Assembly (NCBI RefSeq): GCF_000153125.2
Contig: NZ_CM002299.1
Coordinates: 2,864,928 to 2,928,927, forward strand
From: Congregibacter litoralis KT71
Lineage (GTDB): Bacteria; Pseudomonadota; Gammaproteobacteria; Pseudomonadales; Halieaceae
Length of the DNA stretch: 64,000 nucleotides
Reading direction: 5' to 3'
Shown: positions 43,591-52,594 of the stretch, one piece after another
Position numbering within the stretch: the first letter of the stretch is position 1
Layout of the letters: the number at the start of each line of letters is the position of its first letter
Made by a program: the position numbers and the translations under genes
Notes under the pieces: model-generated
What the model was told of the DNA's origin: nothing
The model's database searches: none
Seen by the model: the letters and a program-made list of their open reading frames with translations, nothing else

Positions 43591-45408
43591 ATGGACCAAA
43601 TAGAGTTACAAATAGTCAGTAAAGAAGTATTTGGTGAGCTTGCCGCTCACATTGAGCATGGAATAAACCGCGTTCTAGAGAAGTACCAAGATTCCACGCG
43701 AAGTCGCAAGCTGCGTATATTCAGGCGATTTCAGGAGCTCGCGGAAAGCGACTATGGCTTCGTGTCAGAAGAGAATGTTCAGCAAATTCTTGGGCATTTT
43801 AGAGATCGTGTTTACACTCACAGAGGAAACACAGTCACAATAACCGCCGACAGCGACTACCGCGCTTTCCGTCGCCTGATTGCAGATTTAGTACAAATTC
43901 AATGTTTCCCAAAATGTCGGGCACCGCAGCCGTTAAACTCTAGCAGCCCGCTACTCGATGAGACACGCATCCTGAACTGCCTGGGCACGATGGACCCTTG
44001 CAAATGGAGAAGCGACAACCAAAAGGCTAGTCGAACCACCTTATATGCCGTATCCGATCAAGACTATCTAAATCAATTCTTTGAACATCAGCATGCCGTT
44101 CGCGATGAATTCTTGAGATTAGCGAGACACTACATAGCAGAAGCCGCCAATCGGTTTGCACTTGGTCGTGAGTTCTTACGCGAAACCGATCAATCAATTT
44201 TCGATGACCCAATGTTACTCAGTCAAAATGGGATCCCGGGGCACCGAGGCCAGCGTTGTAGCCTTTTTTCGAAAGACCTCCCGGATAACGAGGGCCTCAG
44301 AAATCTCGTTGCTTTTTTACACTTCAAAAGAAACGGCTTGCTAACACGTGACTTTGCCGGCGCCAACAACCACCTCTACAAGTTTGGGGGACGAACGGAG
44401 CTGTCAGAGTACCTAGGGCTATCGTCCGACCTTGCAGCCGCCTGCGCAGTAATAGTAATCGACGAAACTGGCATTAACCCACAAAGCTTCTATCGCATGG
44501 AATACGACCCAGGGCACCGAACCATCACGCCTCATGACACGCTGGACGGTTACTATTTTAGCTACGTCAAGCTCAGGGCCGGTGGCCCCAAGAACCGACT
44601 CATACCCAGAAGTGACCACAAAATTAATGCCGAGTATTGCTTCAGCCTGATCGCAAGTATGACCGAAGCCCATCGGGAGATTGCGTCACCTGATACGGGC
44701 ACTCGACTGCTAATTCATGATGGATGTCATACCGAGGGCGAGATTCATGCCATATCAGACACCGCATTGAAAAATGGGGTAAGACGACTGGTAGCAAGAT
44801 CAAAATCGGAATCATTCATTGAGAGCGGTCCAAACTTAAAGAAACTTAGGGTATCTCGCGGACTTCTTGAGTGGTACAACTCGGGCGGAAACCCAAGAGC
44901 CGCAGCAAGGTACCTGGGGAATTCCGTAAATGTAACGATCACGAACTACATTCCAAAGGAGTTGCAAGAGTTCATTTATCGCAAGCAAATTCGTCAGTTT
45001 CAACATCTTTTAATAGCAGTCTCAACCGATGAACAGCCTTATCAAATGCGAGCATTAAATATTAGCTCGAGCAGAGAACTAGCGAATTATCTCGAGTCTC
45101 AAGTCGAGGAAAGCGCCCTCTATAGCAGACTTAAGGCCTCAAAAGTTGACCAGATTAAAGGACGGCCCTCATCCGAGGTCGCCATTACATTCGTTCTTTC
45201 TGCGCAAAATATCGCCTTTTTGGATGCTGCCAAAAAGAATTATATGGACGGCACCGCTTCAATGGAGACTAAGTGCCTGCAAAAATGGGCCCAGTTTTGC
45301 GGAATGGTATTTTCTTACATCCAGTCTCACGGAACACGGTCGCAAAAGATAATTATGGCCGAGGGCATCTCTCTGAGCTCGTCATCGCCTCTGCAATTGC
45401 AAGCCTAA
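43591..45408 (+). CDS. Tyrosine-recombinase-like protein with degenerate active site
   Basis: A 605-residue protein, first gene of a four-gene recombinase operon. The C-terminal half has the shape of a tyrosine-recombinase catalytic domain: a box-I-like TGINPQSFYRM (about 293-303, lacking the usual Arg), LRVSRGLLEWYNSGGNPRAAARYLGN (about 419-444) and TITNYIP with Tyr453. The His of the usual HxxR is absent and the usual LGH reads LGN, so it may be a structural partner rather than an active enzyme. No other family recognised. Four bases separate it from the next gene. Start supported by its position only. Confidence 0.6.
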   Translation: MDQIELQIVSKEVFGELAAHIEHGINRVLEKYQDSTRSRKLRIFRRFQELAESDYGFVSEENVQQILGHFRDRVYTHRGNTVTITADSDYRAFRRLIADLVQIQCFPKCRAPQPLNSSSPLLDETRILNCLGTMDPCKWRSDNQKASRTTLYAVSDQDYLNQFFEHQHAVRDEFLRLARHYIAEAANRFALGREFLRETDQSIFDDPMLLSQNGIPGHRGQRCSLFSKDLPDNEGLRNLVAFLHFKRNGLLTRDFAGANNHLYKFGGRTELSEYLGLSSDLAAACAVIVIDETGINPQSFYRMEYDPGHRTITPHDTLDGYYFSYVKLRAGGPKNRLIPRSDHKINAEYCFSLIASMTEAHREIASPDTGTRLLIHDGCHTEGEIHAISDTALKNGVRRLVARSKSESFIESGPNLKKLRVSRGLLEWYNSGGNPRAAARYLGNSVNVTITNYIPKELQEFIYRKQIRQFQHLLIAVSTDEQPYQMRALNISSSRELANYLESQVEESALYSRLKASKVDQIKGRPSSEVAITFVLSAQNIAFLDAAKKNYMDGTASMETKCLQKWAQFCGMVFSYIQSHGTRSQKIIMAEGISLSSSSPLQLQA

Positions 45409-45412
45409 CTCA

Positions 45413-47416
45413 ATGAAGTCGGCCAACCAGAACGCCTTTGACGATATTGCCTCCCAGTTTGGCCCGCTCCCAATTACGCGCGGAAAAACATCCGATCTGA
45501 AGGCCGACTGGCTGCTCTCTGACTTTCAAAGCAACACTTGGACTGTGGCTCGTGGGGCAGATAAAAGCAAAACAAAATCTTTCTATTGGGATGTACCGTT
45601 ATACAACGGAGAAAGGCTCGGCGAAAAAAAGTATGCAGATCTTCTAACTCTAACAAAAAAAATTGTGTTTTCTTGCAGGTCAGGCGCGCTTGGAACTCAC
45701 AGCGGCTCTACCGAAACGACGCGCACCAAACACCAATATTCCATATATTCGAGTTTACTCGTGCTGATTCGGCGACTTGTAATGCAGGGCTGCGAACCAG
45801 ATCGAACCGGCTTCAAAACAATTGACCCTGAATTTCTTCGAGAACTTGCAAAGAGCGCCTTAAGAGGGAGGCCTTTTTCCGACGGTACCTATGAAGCGAT
45901 TAAAGAACTTTTGGAATGCGCTAAGGCAAACAATTGTTTGCACTCGTTTATACATCAGGGGACAGGAGAGCTCGATTTTGGATCGATATTCAGAGAGCTA
46001 GGAGAGCCGTCATCTAACGGTTCATTTTCTGTAAGACTGCGAGCAGCGCTGAACGATTATGAAAGCTGCTCGATGCCAAAGCATATTGACCAGAAGTACT
46101 CTGCTGGCAGGGAGTACCCCTCAACGCGGTCTACAAGGACCGAAGAGCTACTCGAAACTCCGGTTAGCGTCAGTACATTAATGGGGATTTTCTCAAGCCT
46201 GAGAACGCTCGGCATACTGGCCGAAAATTGGCAAGAGCTCAACGGCCTAGAGTGGTGCAGGTCATTCAATGTTACAGAGCTAGCATATGATCTTGGATTC
46301 ACACCCAAAAACCGCACGCCCACGATTCCGGTAGACATTGCTCTCCACTACCTAGACAGTGCAATTTTTTGGGTAGTAGAAATTGGCCCAGAGCTACTCG
46401 AGCTTAAGAAAAAGTACGACAAGAGGCTACGTCACGTGATGAGTAAAGTGACCAAAAAAAAGGATGAAGCTGCAAGGACAATACAGATCGATTTACCCAT
46501 TGAGCTTAAGGAAAAGTTGGCAACAAGAAACATCGATATAGTCCGGTACAATAGATATTCCTCCGGCACTACTCACCGCAAGATTCGTGAAGACATGACT
46601 TTGGAAGATGCGGTTTCTTGCCTTATAGCGGCGGCATTTATTTTAGTATCAACTTTCAGTTGCAAACGAATTTCGGAGGTTTTAGCGCTTAGTGAGGAAG
46701 CCATACGCCCATCGCTCGATGGAGGCTGGGAGCTTGTATTTGGCTTAAAGAAGTCCAGCCCTTCCGAGAACCTACGAAAGGTTGGCAGGCCGGTCCCTGA
46801 CATCGTAGAGAAAGCCTGCGGGCTACTCGTTGACCTTTATCCGGCGTGCATTGACTTACCCGAAAGCACTTCAAGTAAACCAATTTTTTTAAACGACTAT
46901 GCCGAAAGTCTAAAGAGCCGAGCCCCGAGATTCGCAAGTGAACACACAATGTATCACCATCTTGAATTATATGCGGATGTAGAACAAATCCCTTTAAACG
47001 ACCGCGGAGAAAGATGGTATCTACGCAGCCACGAACTACGGCGTTTTTTTGCCATCACTTATTTTTGGCATGATCGATTCGCCGGCCTTTCCGCGCTTTC
47101 GTGGCTTATGGGGCATTCCAGTACCGAAGAAACAATGAGGTATGTCGTGGAAGAAATCGCAGGGGCCGAACTTCCTGAAGAGGAAGCACGGCTTACAGCT
47201 TCCGCCCTGACAGACACAACAAATTCATTCCCAATTGATGGTCTCGAAGTTTTGGCCGAAGACGCTAAAGAATATTTCAAAGTAGATGACCTCCGAGTAA
47301 TTAACATCGACATTCTTGAGAGCTACCTTGAAAACAGATATCAAGAGGGCTATCGGATCGTAAAGCATGGATATAAGCATGCCAAAGTCGTTTATCTGGA
47401 AGAACACAATGACTAA
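45413..47416 (+). CDS. Large tyrosine recombinase (second gene of module)
   Basis: A 667-residue site-specific recombinase. The first 400 residues are family-specific. The catalytic domain has Arg419 in SCKRISEVLAL, Lys446/447 in GLKKSS, His540 and Arg543 in SHELRRFFAI, His568 in LMGHSSTEETM and the nucleophile Tyr577 in MRYVVEE, so all catalytic positions are present. Size and setting recall TnpB of Tn554-type transposons, where two tyrosine recombinases and a small helper work together. It overlaps the next gene by 8 bases. Confidence 0.85.
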   Translation: MKSANQNAFDDIASQFGPLPITRGKTSDLKADWLLSDFQSNTWTVARGADKSKTKSFYWDVPLYNGERLGEKKYADLLTLTKKIVFSCRSGALGTHSGSTETTRTKHQYSIYSSLLVLIRRLVMQGCEPDRTGFKTIDPEFLRELAKSALRGRPFSDGTYEAIKELLECAKANNCLHSFIHQGTGELDFGSIFRELGEPSSNGSFSVRLRAALNDYESCSMPKHIDQKYSAGREYPSTRSTRTEELLETPVSVSTLMGIFSSLRTLGILAENWQELNGLEWCRSFNVTELAYDLGFTPKNRTPTIPVDIALHYLDSAIFWVVEIGPELLELKKKYDKRLRHVMSKVTKKKDEAARTIQIDLPIELKEKLATRNIDIVRYNRYSSGTTHRKIREDMTLEDAVSCLIAAAFILVSTFSCKRISEVLALSEEAIRPSLDGGWELVFGLKKSSPSENLRKVGRPVPDIVEKACGLLVDLYPACIDLPESTSSKPIFLNDYAESLKSRAPRFASEHTMYHHLELYADVEQIPLNDRGERWYLRSHELRRFFAITYFWHDRFAGLSALSWLMGHSSTEETMRYVVEEIAGAELPEEEARLTASALTDTTNSFPIDGLEVLAEDAKEYFKVDDLRVINIDILESYLENRYQEGYRIVKHGYKHAKVVYLEEHND

Positions 47417-47933
47417 ATCTATAGGTGCGCAGCGATGGCATTTGGCTGAGAAAAGTTTAAGGGCGCGGATCACATATCTTCAGGGGGCTATCGATTCTGG
47501 GCAACTTCCGGCTGCATTCGAGCTACATAAGTCCAATAAAACCTTAATGGATTGGCACGATGCAGATCTCGGAATATATAAGATAGGCGTCAACACTGCG
47601 AGAGACTCGCATCCTGATGCGTGGAGTACCCTGCAGGACTTAAGACTGCAAATAAAAGCAATTGTGACAAACGAAGCAAACAGCACCACTGACAGCCAGC
47701 TGAAAGGAAAGAGCAAAAAAAGCGAGTCAAAAACAGCCAGAGCGAATTCCGCCTGCCCAAACTGTCAGACCTTAACGGATGAACTCGTCGCACTTCGCTT
47801 GGCGTACCTAGAGCTCCGAGACCACTTAAGTGCAAAGCAGAAAAAAGGCCAACAACTGCAGAACGCGATACGCAGACACGCAAAAGATCACGGACTAAAA
47901 GCCATCATTGGCACTGGGAAAGTCTCTAAGTGA
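47409..47933 (+). CDS. Small helper-like protein of the recombinase module
   Basis: A 174-residue basic protein without catalytic motifs. The N-terminal half (TKSIGAQRWHLAEKSLRARI, LMDWHDADLGIYKIGVNTARD) may bind DNA; the C-terminal part holds CPNCQTLTDELVALRLAYLELRDHL and a probable coiled coil. By place and size it resembles TnpC of Tn554-type modules; homology cannot be claimed by eye. The ATG at 47409 overlaps the previous stop, and its stop overlaps the next start (GTGA), so the operon is translationally coupled throughout. Confidence 0.6.
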   Translation: MTKSIGAQRWHLAEKSLRARITYLQGAIDSGQLPAAFELHKSNKTLMDWHDADLGIYKIGVNTARDSHPDAWSTLQDLRLQIKAIVTNEANSTTDSQLKGKSKKSESKTARANSACPNCQTLTDELVALRLAYLELRDHLSAKQKKGQQLQNAIRRHAKDHGLKAIIGTGKVSK

Positions 47934-49001
47934 ACACGAGCCAAAAAGTCCGCAAATCGAGCGTTGATTGCAGCCTGAGCTTTAGATATCCACACGAACC
48001 AAGTAAAGCGAGAGACTACTCAGGACTTCCCCTCATCATGCACAGCGACGGCACAGTGTGTTGGGAAGCTACCGACTACTTACTGTTCTATCATTTCGAA
48101 AACCCAAGCGGAACGAAGAGCACTCTAGAAAAATACGCCAGACAACTATCTCGAATAGTAGCGTTCCTCGAATATTCGTCGCGTTGGTTCGACGACATAA
48201 CGGATGATGACCTATTCGATCTCCCTAGTTTTCTCCAAGATTCGAAAAATTCGGGTTCTGGACAGGCATCAGATAATAACCAGGTCAACGAAATTTTAAC
48301 CAGGCTTTTGAAAGTGCTGGTGGATCTATCTGCACGAGGCTATATCGATGCGGATAAAATTAGCTTTAACCCAATGGTGAGAGCTGACGTCAATATTGAG
48401 ATGCGAGCCTTCGTACCTAAAGGAAGCAAAGTCAAACGCGAGTATTACTACCACCCTGCGAGATTGAGCACCAAGAATGCGCAAAAACGCCGGCCAATTT
48501 CAGACGCAGCACTTAACACCCTTCACTCTAAAATATACGAATTTACTGAGAATCGTTTTACCCGGGTTAGATGGGCCAACTTACTGCAAGCACTTGAGTT
48601 AACTGGGGCACGGGTAAGCGAAGTAGCAAAAATTCACGTGGTAGACGTTAAGCGTTGTCTAAATGAAATTGAGTATGAAAAGCAACCAAGGTTGAAGTTA
48701 ACAACGACCAAAGGTAAGAACGCGGGAAAGTCGCGATTAGTGCCTGTCCCAATAGAGTTCGTTAAAGAGCTTGGCGACTACTTAAAATATTATCGCAATC
48801 CAATCCTTAAAAAAAACGGCATAGATCATGATTATCTATTTGTCACTACGCGAGGAAACCGGTTACGAGCAAAAAGAATCAGCGACCATTTTAGAGAGGT
48901 AAGATGTTTTGCTGGACTAAGAAAGTCAGACGCCTCCCCCCACCTCTGCCGCAACAGATTTATTACCCTGCACGTCAAGGAGAGGCTTGCGTCACTTAAG
49001 G
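47930..49001 (+). pseudogene. Tyrosine recombinase (fourth gene), 5' part, cut by IS66-family element
   Basis: Residues 1-357 of an originally 459-residue integrase. Present are box I Arg228 in LTGARVSEVA, the beta-strand Lys in TTTKGKNAGKSRLVPVP and His338-x-x-Arg341 in PHLCRNRFI. The frame then runs into the IS (GNRPVITP, stop at 49027), so GH and Tyr are missing. They lie in the 3' part at 51528-51835. GTG start overlaps the helper gene by 4 bases. The protein most likely catalysed integration or excision of the element together with its operon partners. Confidence 0.85.
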
Positions 49002-49016
49002 GTAACCGTCCGGTAA

Positions 49017-50639
49017 TCACACCTTGATCGACGAACTCCAGTTGTGCGGTAGCAAAGTATCGATGTCGGAGTACATGAGGGTCGGCAACCGCTCAAGCAC
49101 ATCGTGCAGGTAGGCCTGCGGATCGATACCGTTGATCTTCGCCGACTGGATCAGCGACATGACGTTGGCGGCGCGCTGACCACTGCGCAGTGAACCTGCG
49201 AACAACCAGTTCTTTCTTCCCAGCGCCCAGGGCCGAACCTGATTCTCAATCCAGTTGTTGTCGATCGGCACCGCGCCATCATCGAGATAGCGCGTGAGCG
49301 CCTCCCAGCGTTTCAGGCTGTAGTCCATGGCCTTCGTCGTCCGTGTTCCGTCGGTAAGCCCGCTGCGCTGATGAACCAGCCACTTGCGTAAGTGTTCGAT
49401 GATCGGCCGTGATAGCGATTCTCGAACGCGCTGTCGCTCATCCGGTGGTTTTTCCTGGATATCTCGCTCGACCTCGTAGAGCTTGCCGATGATAACAAGC
49501 GCTTGGTCGGCAATGGGGCTGTTCCCACGCTCGGCAAGCTCAAAGAACTTCCGCCGCGCATGCGCCCAGCAACCCACCTCCGTAAGCCCCTTGGCGAAGC
49601 CGGCCTTGTAGCCACTGTAGTCGTCGCAGACCAGCTGGCCCTGCCAGTCTTCCAGGAAGTCGCGGCAGGCTTTGCCGGACCGCGTGGGCTGGAAGTCGTA
49701 GACCACCGCCTGTCGCTCATCGGTACGTGGGGTTGCGTAGGCCCAGATATACGCCCGGTGTGTCTTCTTATTGCCCGGCGAGAGCATGGGTACTGGCGTT
49801 TCATCAGCGTGGAGAACGGCATGGCCTAACAGACAGCTGCGCAGCCGGTCCACGAGCGGCGTGAGCTCTACCCCGCAGCGCCCCACCCAGTCCGCCAGCG
49901 TGGATCGCGGCAGCTCCACGCCCGCCCGGGCATAGATCTGCTCCTGGCGGTATAACGGTAAGTGATCCGCATACTTGCTGATCAGGACCTGAGCTAGCAG
50001 GTTGGTCGTGGGGATGCCCTTCTCGATGATGTGCGGCGCTACGGGCGCCTGCACGACCGTCTCACACGCCTTGCACGCCCACTTGCTGCGGATGTGCCGC
50101 TCTACCGAGAAGGAGCCGGGTTCGTAATCGAGCTTCTCGCTCACGTCTTCACCGATGCGCGTGAGCTTGCAACCGCAGCCACAGGTCGTGGAGTCGGGGT
50201 CGTGGTGGATCTCTGTGCGGGGTAGCTGCGGCGGCAGCGGCTGGCGCCGTGGCTTTGAGCGCTGACGCTCTTTCGCGACGGGTGGTTCAAGCATCTCAAG
50301 CTCGTTCTCAATGGCGGCGAGGTCCTCGTCCACCAGGTCGCTCAGTAAACTCTGCTGTGGGCTCTTGCCTTGCTCGCTTCGCTTGCCAAAGCGATGCCGT
50401 CGGAGAATGGCGATCTCATGCGTGAGGCGCTCCTTCTCAATGGTCAGTCGCTGGATGGCAGCGTCGCGCTCCTGCAGCTGAGTGTCTCGCTCGACCTCTA
50501 GCTGCTGTATCGCGGTGTCGCGCTCGTGCAGCTGAGCGTCCCGCTCAGTCTGTAGTTGCTGGATGGTTGACTGCATCTGCGCCGCGAGCTGGCGCACTTC
50601 GGACTCGCTGAGCTTAGTAATATCGACCGCGGAAGGCAT
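49017..50639 (-). CDS. tnpC: IS66-family transposase TnpC
   Basis: A 540-residue transposase. An N-terminal coiled coil with short repeats (LQTERDAQLHERDTAIQQ) leads to the zinc-finger-like CGCGCKLTRIGEDVSEKLDYEPG, WACKACETVVQAP and the DDE core: HADETPVPML, LVCDDYSGYKAG, VGCWAHARRKF and NNWIENQVRPWALGRKNWLFAGS. The ATG at 50639 (MPSAVDITKLSES) follows family practice. Appears intact. Confidence 0.93.
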   Translation of the reverse strand: MPSAVDITKLSESEVRQLAAQMQSTIQQLQTERDAQLHERDTAIQQLEVERDTQLQERDAAIQRLTIEKERLTHEIAILRRHRFGKRSEQGKSPQQSLLSDLVDEDLAAIENELEMLEPPVAKERQRSKPRRQPLPPQLPRTEIHHDPDSTTCGCGCKLTRIGEDVSEKLDYEPGSFSVERHIRSKWACKACETVVQAPVAPHIIEKGIPTTNLLAQVLISKYADHLPLYRQEQIYARAGVELPRSTLADWVGRCGVELTPLVDRLRSCLLGHAVLHADETPVPMLSPGNKKTHRAYIWAYATPRTDERQAVVYDFQPTRSGKACRDFLEDWQGQLVCDDYSGYKAGFAKGLTEVGCWAHARRKFFELAERGNSPIADQALVIIGKLYEVERDIQEKPPDERQRVRESLSRPIIEHLRKWLVHQRSGLTDGTRTTKAMDYSLKRWEALTRYLDDGAVPIDNNWIENQVRPWALGRKNWLFAGSLRSGQRAANVMSLIQSAKINGIDPQAYLHDVLERLPTLMYSDIDTLLPHNWSSSIKV

Positions 50640-50718
50640 GGGGACACTCTGCCATCGGCTTTCGCCGATGGCCAGAAGCACTAATTCCGTAGATCGAAAC
50701 GCCCGTGTGTGGTGTTAT

Positions 50719-51081
50719 CTACTGCCGGTCGATAACAAAGTCAGCACCGGCATATTGCCAGGGCAATCCCGAGGCCAGCGCCTGCAGTTGCAGCTCATCC
50801 AAGGCCACCGGTTCGCCGCTGCGCAGAGCACTCCAGACAAAGCGACCGCGGTGCAACCGACGCGCTAGCAGCCAGACTCCGAAGCCATCACAGATCAGTA
50901 TCTTCATGCGGTTAGCGCGCTTGTTCGCGAAGACATAGGCGCAGTGCGGCTTCGCCGCACCGAAAGCCTCAACCACCCGGGCCAGGGTAGTCTCGGGACC
51001 GCAGCGCATGTCGAGGGGCTCTCGAGAGAGCCAGATCTCGTCGATGCGCAAGAACGGGCCTGTGCTGGCGTGGTGGTTCAT
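50719..51081 (-). CDS. tnpB: IS66 accessory protein TnpB
   Basis: A 120-residue protein of the IS66 Orf2 family: RIDEIWLSREPLDMRCGPETTLARVVEAFGA, CAYVFANKRANRMKILICDGFGVWLLARRL. Needed for IS66 transposition, role unclear. The start ATG overlaps the tnpA stop (ATGA). Confidence 0.92.
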   Translation of the reverse strand: MNHHASTGPFLRIDEIWLSREPLDMRCGPETTLARVVEAFGAAKPHCAYVFANKRANRMKILICDGFGVWLLARRLHRGRFVWSALRSGEPVALDELQLQALASGLPWQYAGADFVIDRQ

Positions 51082-51437
51082 CGTGTGAGGGCACGCAGCC
51101 ATGTGACCGACTGCGGCATCTCCGATAACGGCCAGTGTACGACGAGCGTGCCTTTGGGCGTGGGGACGTCTATCCTGACGATCGTGGGCGATGTCTCAAC
51201 TACTGGACCCGGTGCCGGCAGTTGCACGAAACCGCTGGGTGCCAATATGTTGTGTGTCCTGCGCCAATTGTGCACCAGGTTAGGGTTGAGGCCGTGGCTG
51301 ACGGCGACGCCCGCGACTGAGGCTCCGGGTTGCTCACACTCGCGAAGCACCTGTTCCTTGAACTCAGGCGGGTAGCGCCGGCGGCGCTGCTTGATGGGTG
51401 CGGAAGTGAGATCAGAGGAAGGTGCTTGCTCGTCCAT
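51078..51437 (-). CDS. tnpA: IS66 accessory protein TnpA
   Basis: A 119-residue helix-turn-helix protein: RRRYPPEFKEQVLRECEQPGASVAGVAVSHGLNPNLVHNWRR. Typical first gene of IS66-family elements. Confidence 0.9.
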   Translation of the reverse strand: MDEQAPSSDLTSAPIKQRRRRYPPEFKEQVLRECEQPGASVAGVAVSHGLNPNLVHNWRRTHNILAPSGFVQLPAPGPVVETSPTIVRIDVPTPKGTLVVHWPLSEMPQSVTWLRALTR

Positions 51438-51527
51438 GCTAAGTGTCCACTAAGAATAGGTGGACACCTAAACTAGTGACTCCCGCGCAGCAGGCAAGAT
51501 GGGATTACCGGACGTTTACACTTAAGG

Positions 51528-51835
51528 AGAGTCAAGGCCATTACGGGATGAATTTAGAAGAGTTCATTGTGAAGAAGGTGAAAATTTTGACCGGGCACGT
51601 GTCTGACTCAGCACTTTGGGTATACGTAGATGACGCTATACATGAGCTCGACGTATTCAAAAATTCCGAAACTAAGCTACAACAAAACTCCAATCTCAGA
51701 ACCCGAGAACGCAAACTTCATTCATTAATTGCTCAAGCTAACTTCGCTGTATCGGATCGATCCAAGGCAGAGATACTCGACCAAATCATAGAACTTTCTA
51801 GGGGTGTTGATTTGCACCTAAAAGTTACCCAATAG
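51528..51835 (+). pseudogene. Tyrosine recombinase (fourth gene), 3' part
   Basis: Removing the IS66-family element and one ACTTAAGG joins ...ERLASLK to ESQGHYGMNLEEFIVKKV in frame. This part provides KILTGHVSDSALWVYVDD with His381 and Tyr390, nine residues apart as in tyrosine recombinases, and a C-terminal tail of about 70 residues ending LKVTQ. Without its 5' part it cannot be active. The frame can be followed upstream into the IS, but that start is spurious. Confidence 0.85.
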
Positions 51836-52014
51836 GTCCACGGATTTGCATCGAATATTCACTCGGCTCCGGCCTTCTAAGTCATTGAAACAGCGTCAAG
51901 TCGCCGCGCTCTGCCCAGGGCAGCTGCTAGATGCAAAGACGGGTCAGAGTTGCACGAAATTCAACATCCATTCGATCAAACGGCGCACACCCCGCAGAAC
52001 GAAATCCGAAAGCG

Positions 52015-52500
52015 CTAGAATTTGTCAATGAAGTGTTCTATGCAGAACCCTCGATATTGCATGAAACGACTACGTCTAGCCTTTTCCTTGGCATCACCTG
52101 CCGGAGTGTTGCCGTACTTTTTTTTGAGCACAATCGACGCACTTGAACTCCAGTCGTAACCAGCTGACTCCATCGCCATTTGAACATCTTCGTCTGGAAC
52201 CCCCCTCTGCCTCATTTCCTGACGAACTCGCAAGGGACCATGACCTCGGTTATAGCGTTGCCGGACAAAGCTTTCCGCATAACGAGCATCAGACTGCAAA
52301 CCTTCCTCAGTCAGTCGGTCTAATTGCTCGCTAACGACACCGTGATCATCAAAACGCTTCTTAAGTTTTTGTTCTAGCTCTTTTCTCGAATGTTCGCGTC
52401 TGGCCAGTAGGTTTACGGCGGCCAGACGAATATCGTGTGGTTTAGTGTTCGCTAGCTCAGAAGAGTCGCTAACGTTATCGTAGAGCAGAAATTCAGACAT
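52015..52500 (-). CDS. recX: RecX, element-borne copy
   Basis: A 161-residue RecX: RLAAVNLLARREHSRKELEQKLKKRF, LTEEGLQSDARYAESFVRQRYNRGHGPLRVRQEMRQRGV and RRSRFMQYRGF. It differs clearly from the host RecX at 17312-17776 and has lower GC. It follows the element recA with a hairpin between, repeating the host recA-recX layout. Probably modulates the element RecA. Confidence 0.93.
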   Translation of the reverse strand: MSEFLLYDNVSDSSELANTKPHDIRLAAVNLLARREHSRKELEQKLKKRFDDHGVVSEQLDRLTEEGLQSDARYAESFVRQRYNRGHGPLRVRQEMRQRGVPDEDVQMAMESAGYDWSSSASIVLKKKYGNTPAGDAKEKARRSRFMQYRGFCIEHFIDKF

Positions 52501-52512
52501 AGGTGAAAAGAG

Positions 52513-52555
52513 AGGCGCCGGGGCAAAGAATGGGATAAGGGGAGCCCCGGCGCCT
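52513..52555 (-). terminator. Hairpin between element recA and recX
   Basis: AGGCGCCGGGGC and GCCCCGGCGCCT make a perfect 12-bp GC-rich stem with a 19-base loop; on the minus strand it is followed by TCTCTTTT. Likely a partial terminator that limits RecX, in the same place as the hairpin of the host pair but unrelated in sequence. Confidence 0.7.
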
Positions 52556-52594
52556 CATGAGAAGTGCTATGTAACCCTTATATATAGATCACTA

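Larger units (their letters stand above)
49002..51519 (-). mobile_element. IS66-family insertion sequence
   Basis: 2518 bp. Inverted ends GTAACCGTCCGGTAATC (left) and GATTACCGGACGTTTAC (right), beginning GTAA as usual in IS66. Flanked by a perfect 8-bp target duplication ACTTAAGG (48994-49001 and 51520-51527). Encodes TnpA, TnpB and TnpC. It is more GC-rich than the surrounding element. Perfect duplication indicates a fairly recent insertion. Confidence 0.95.
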
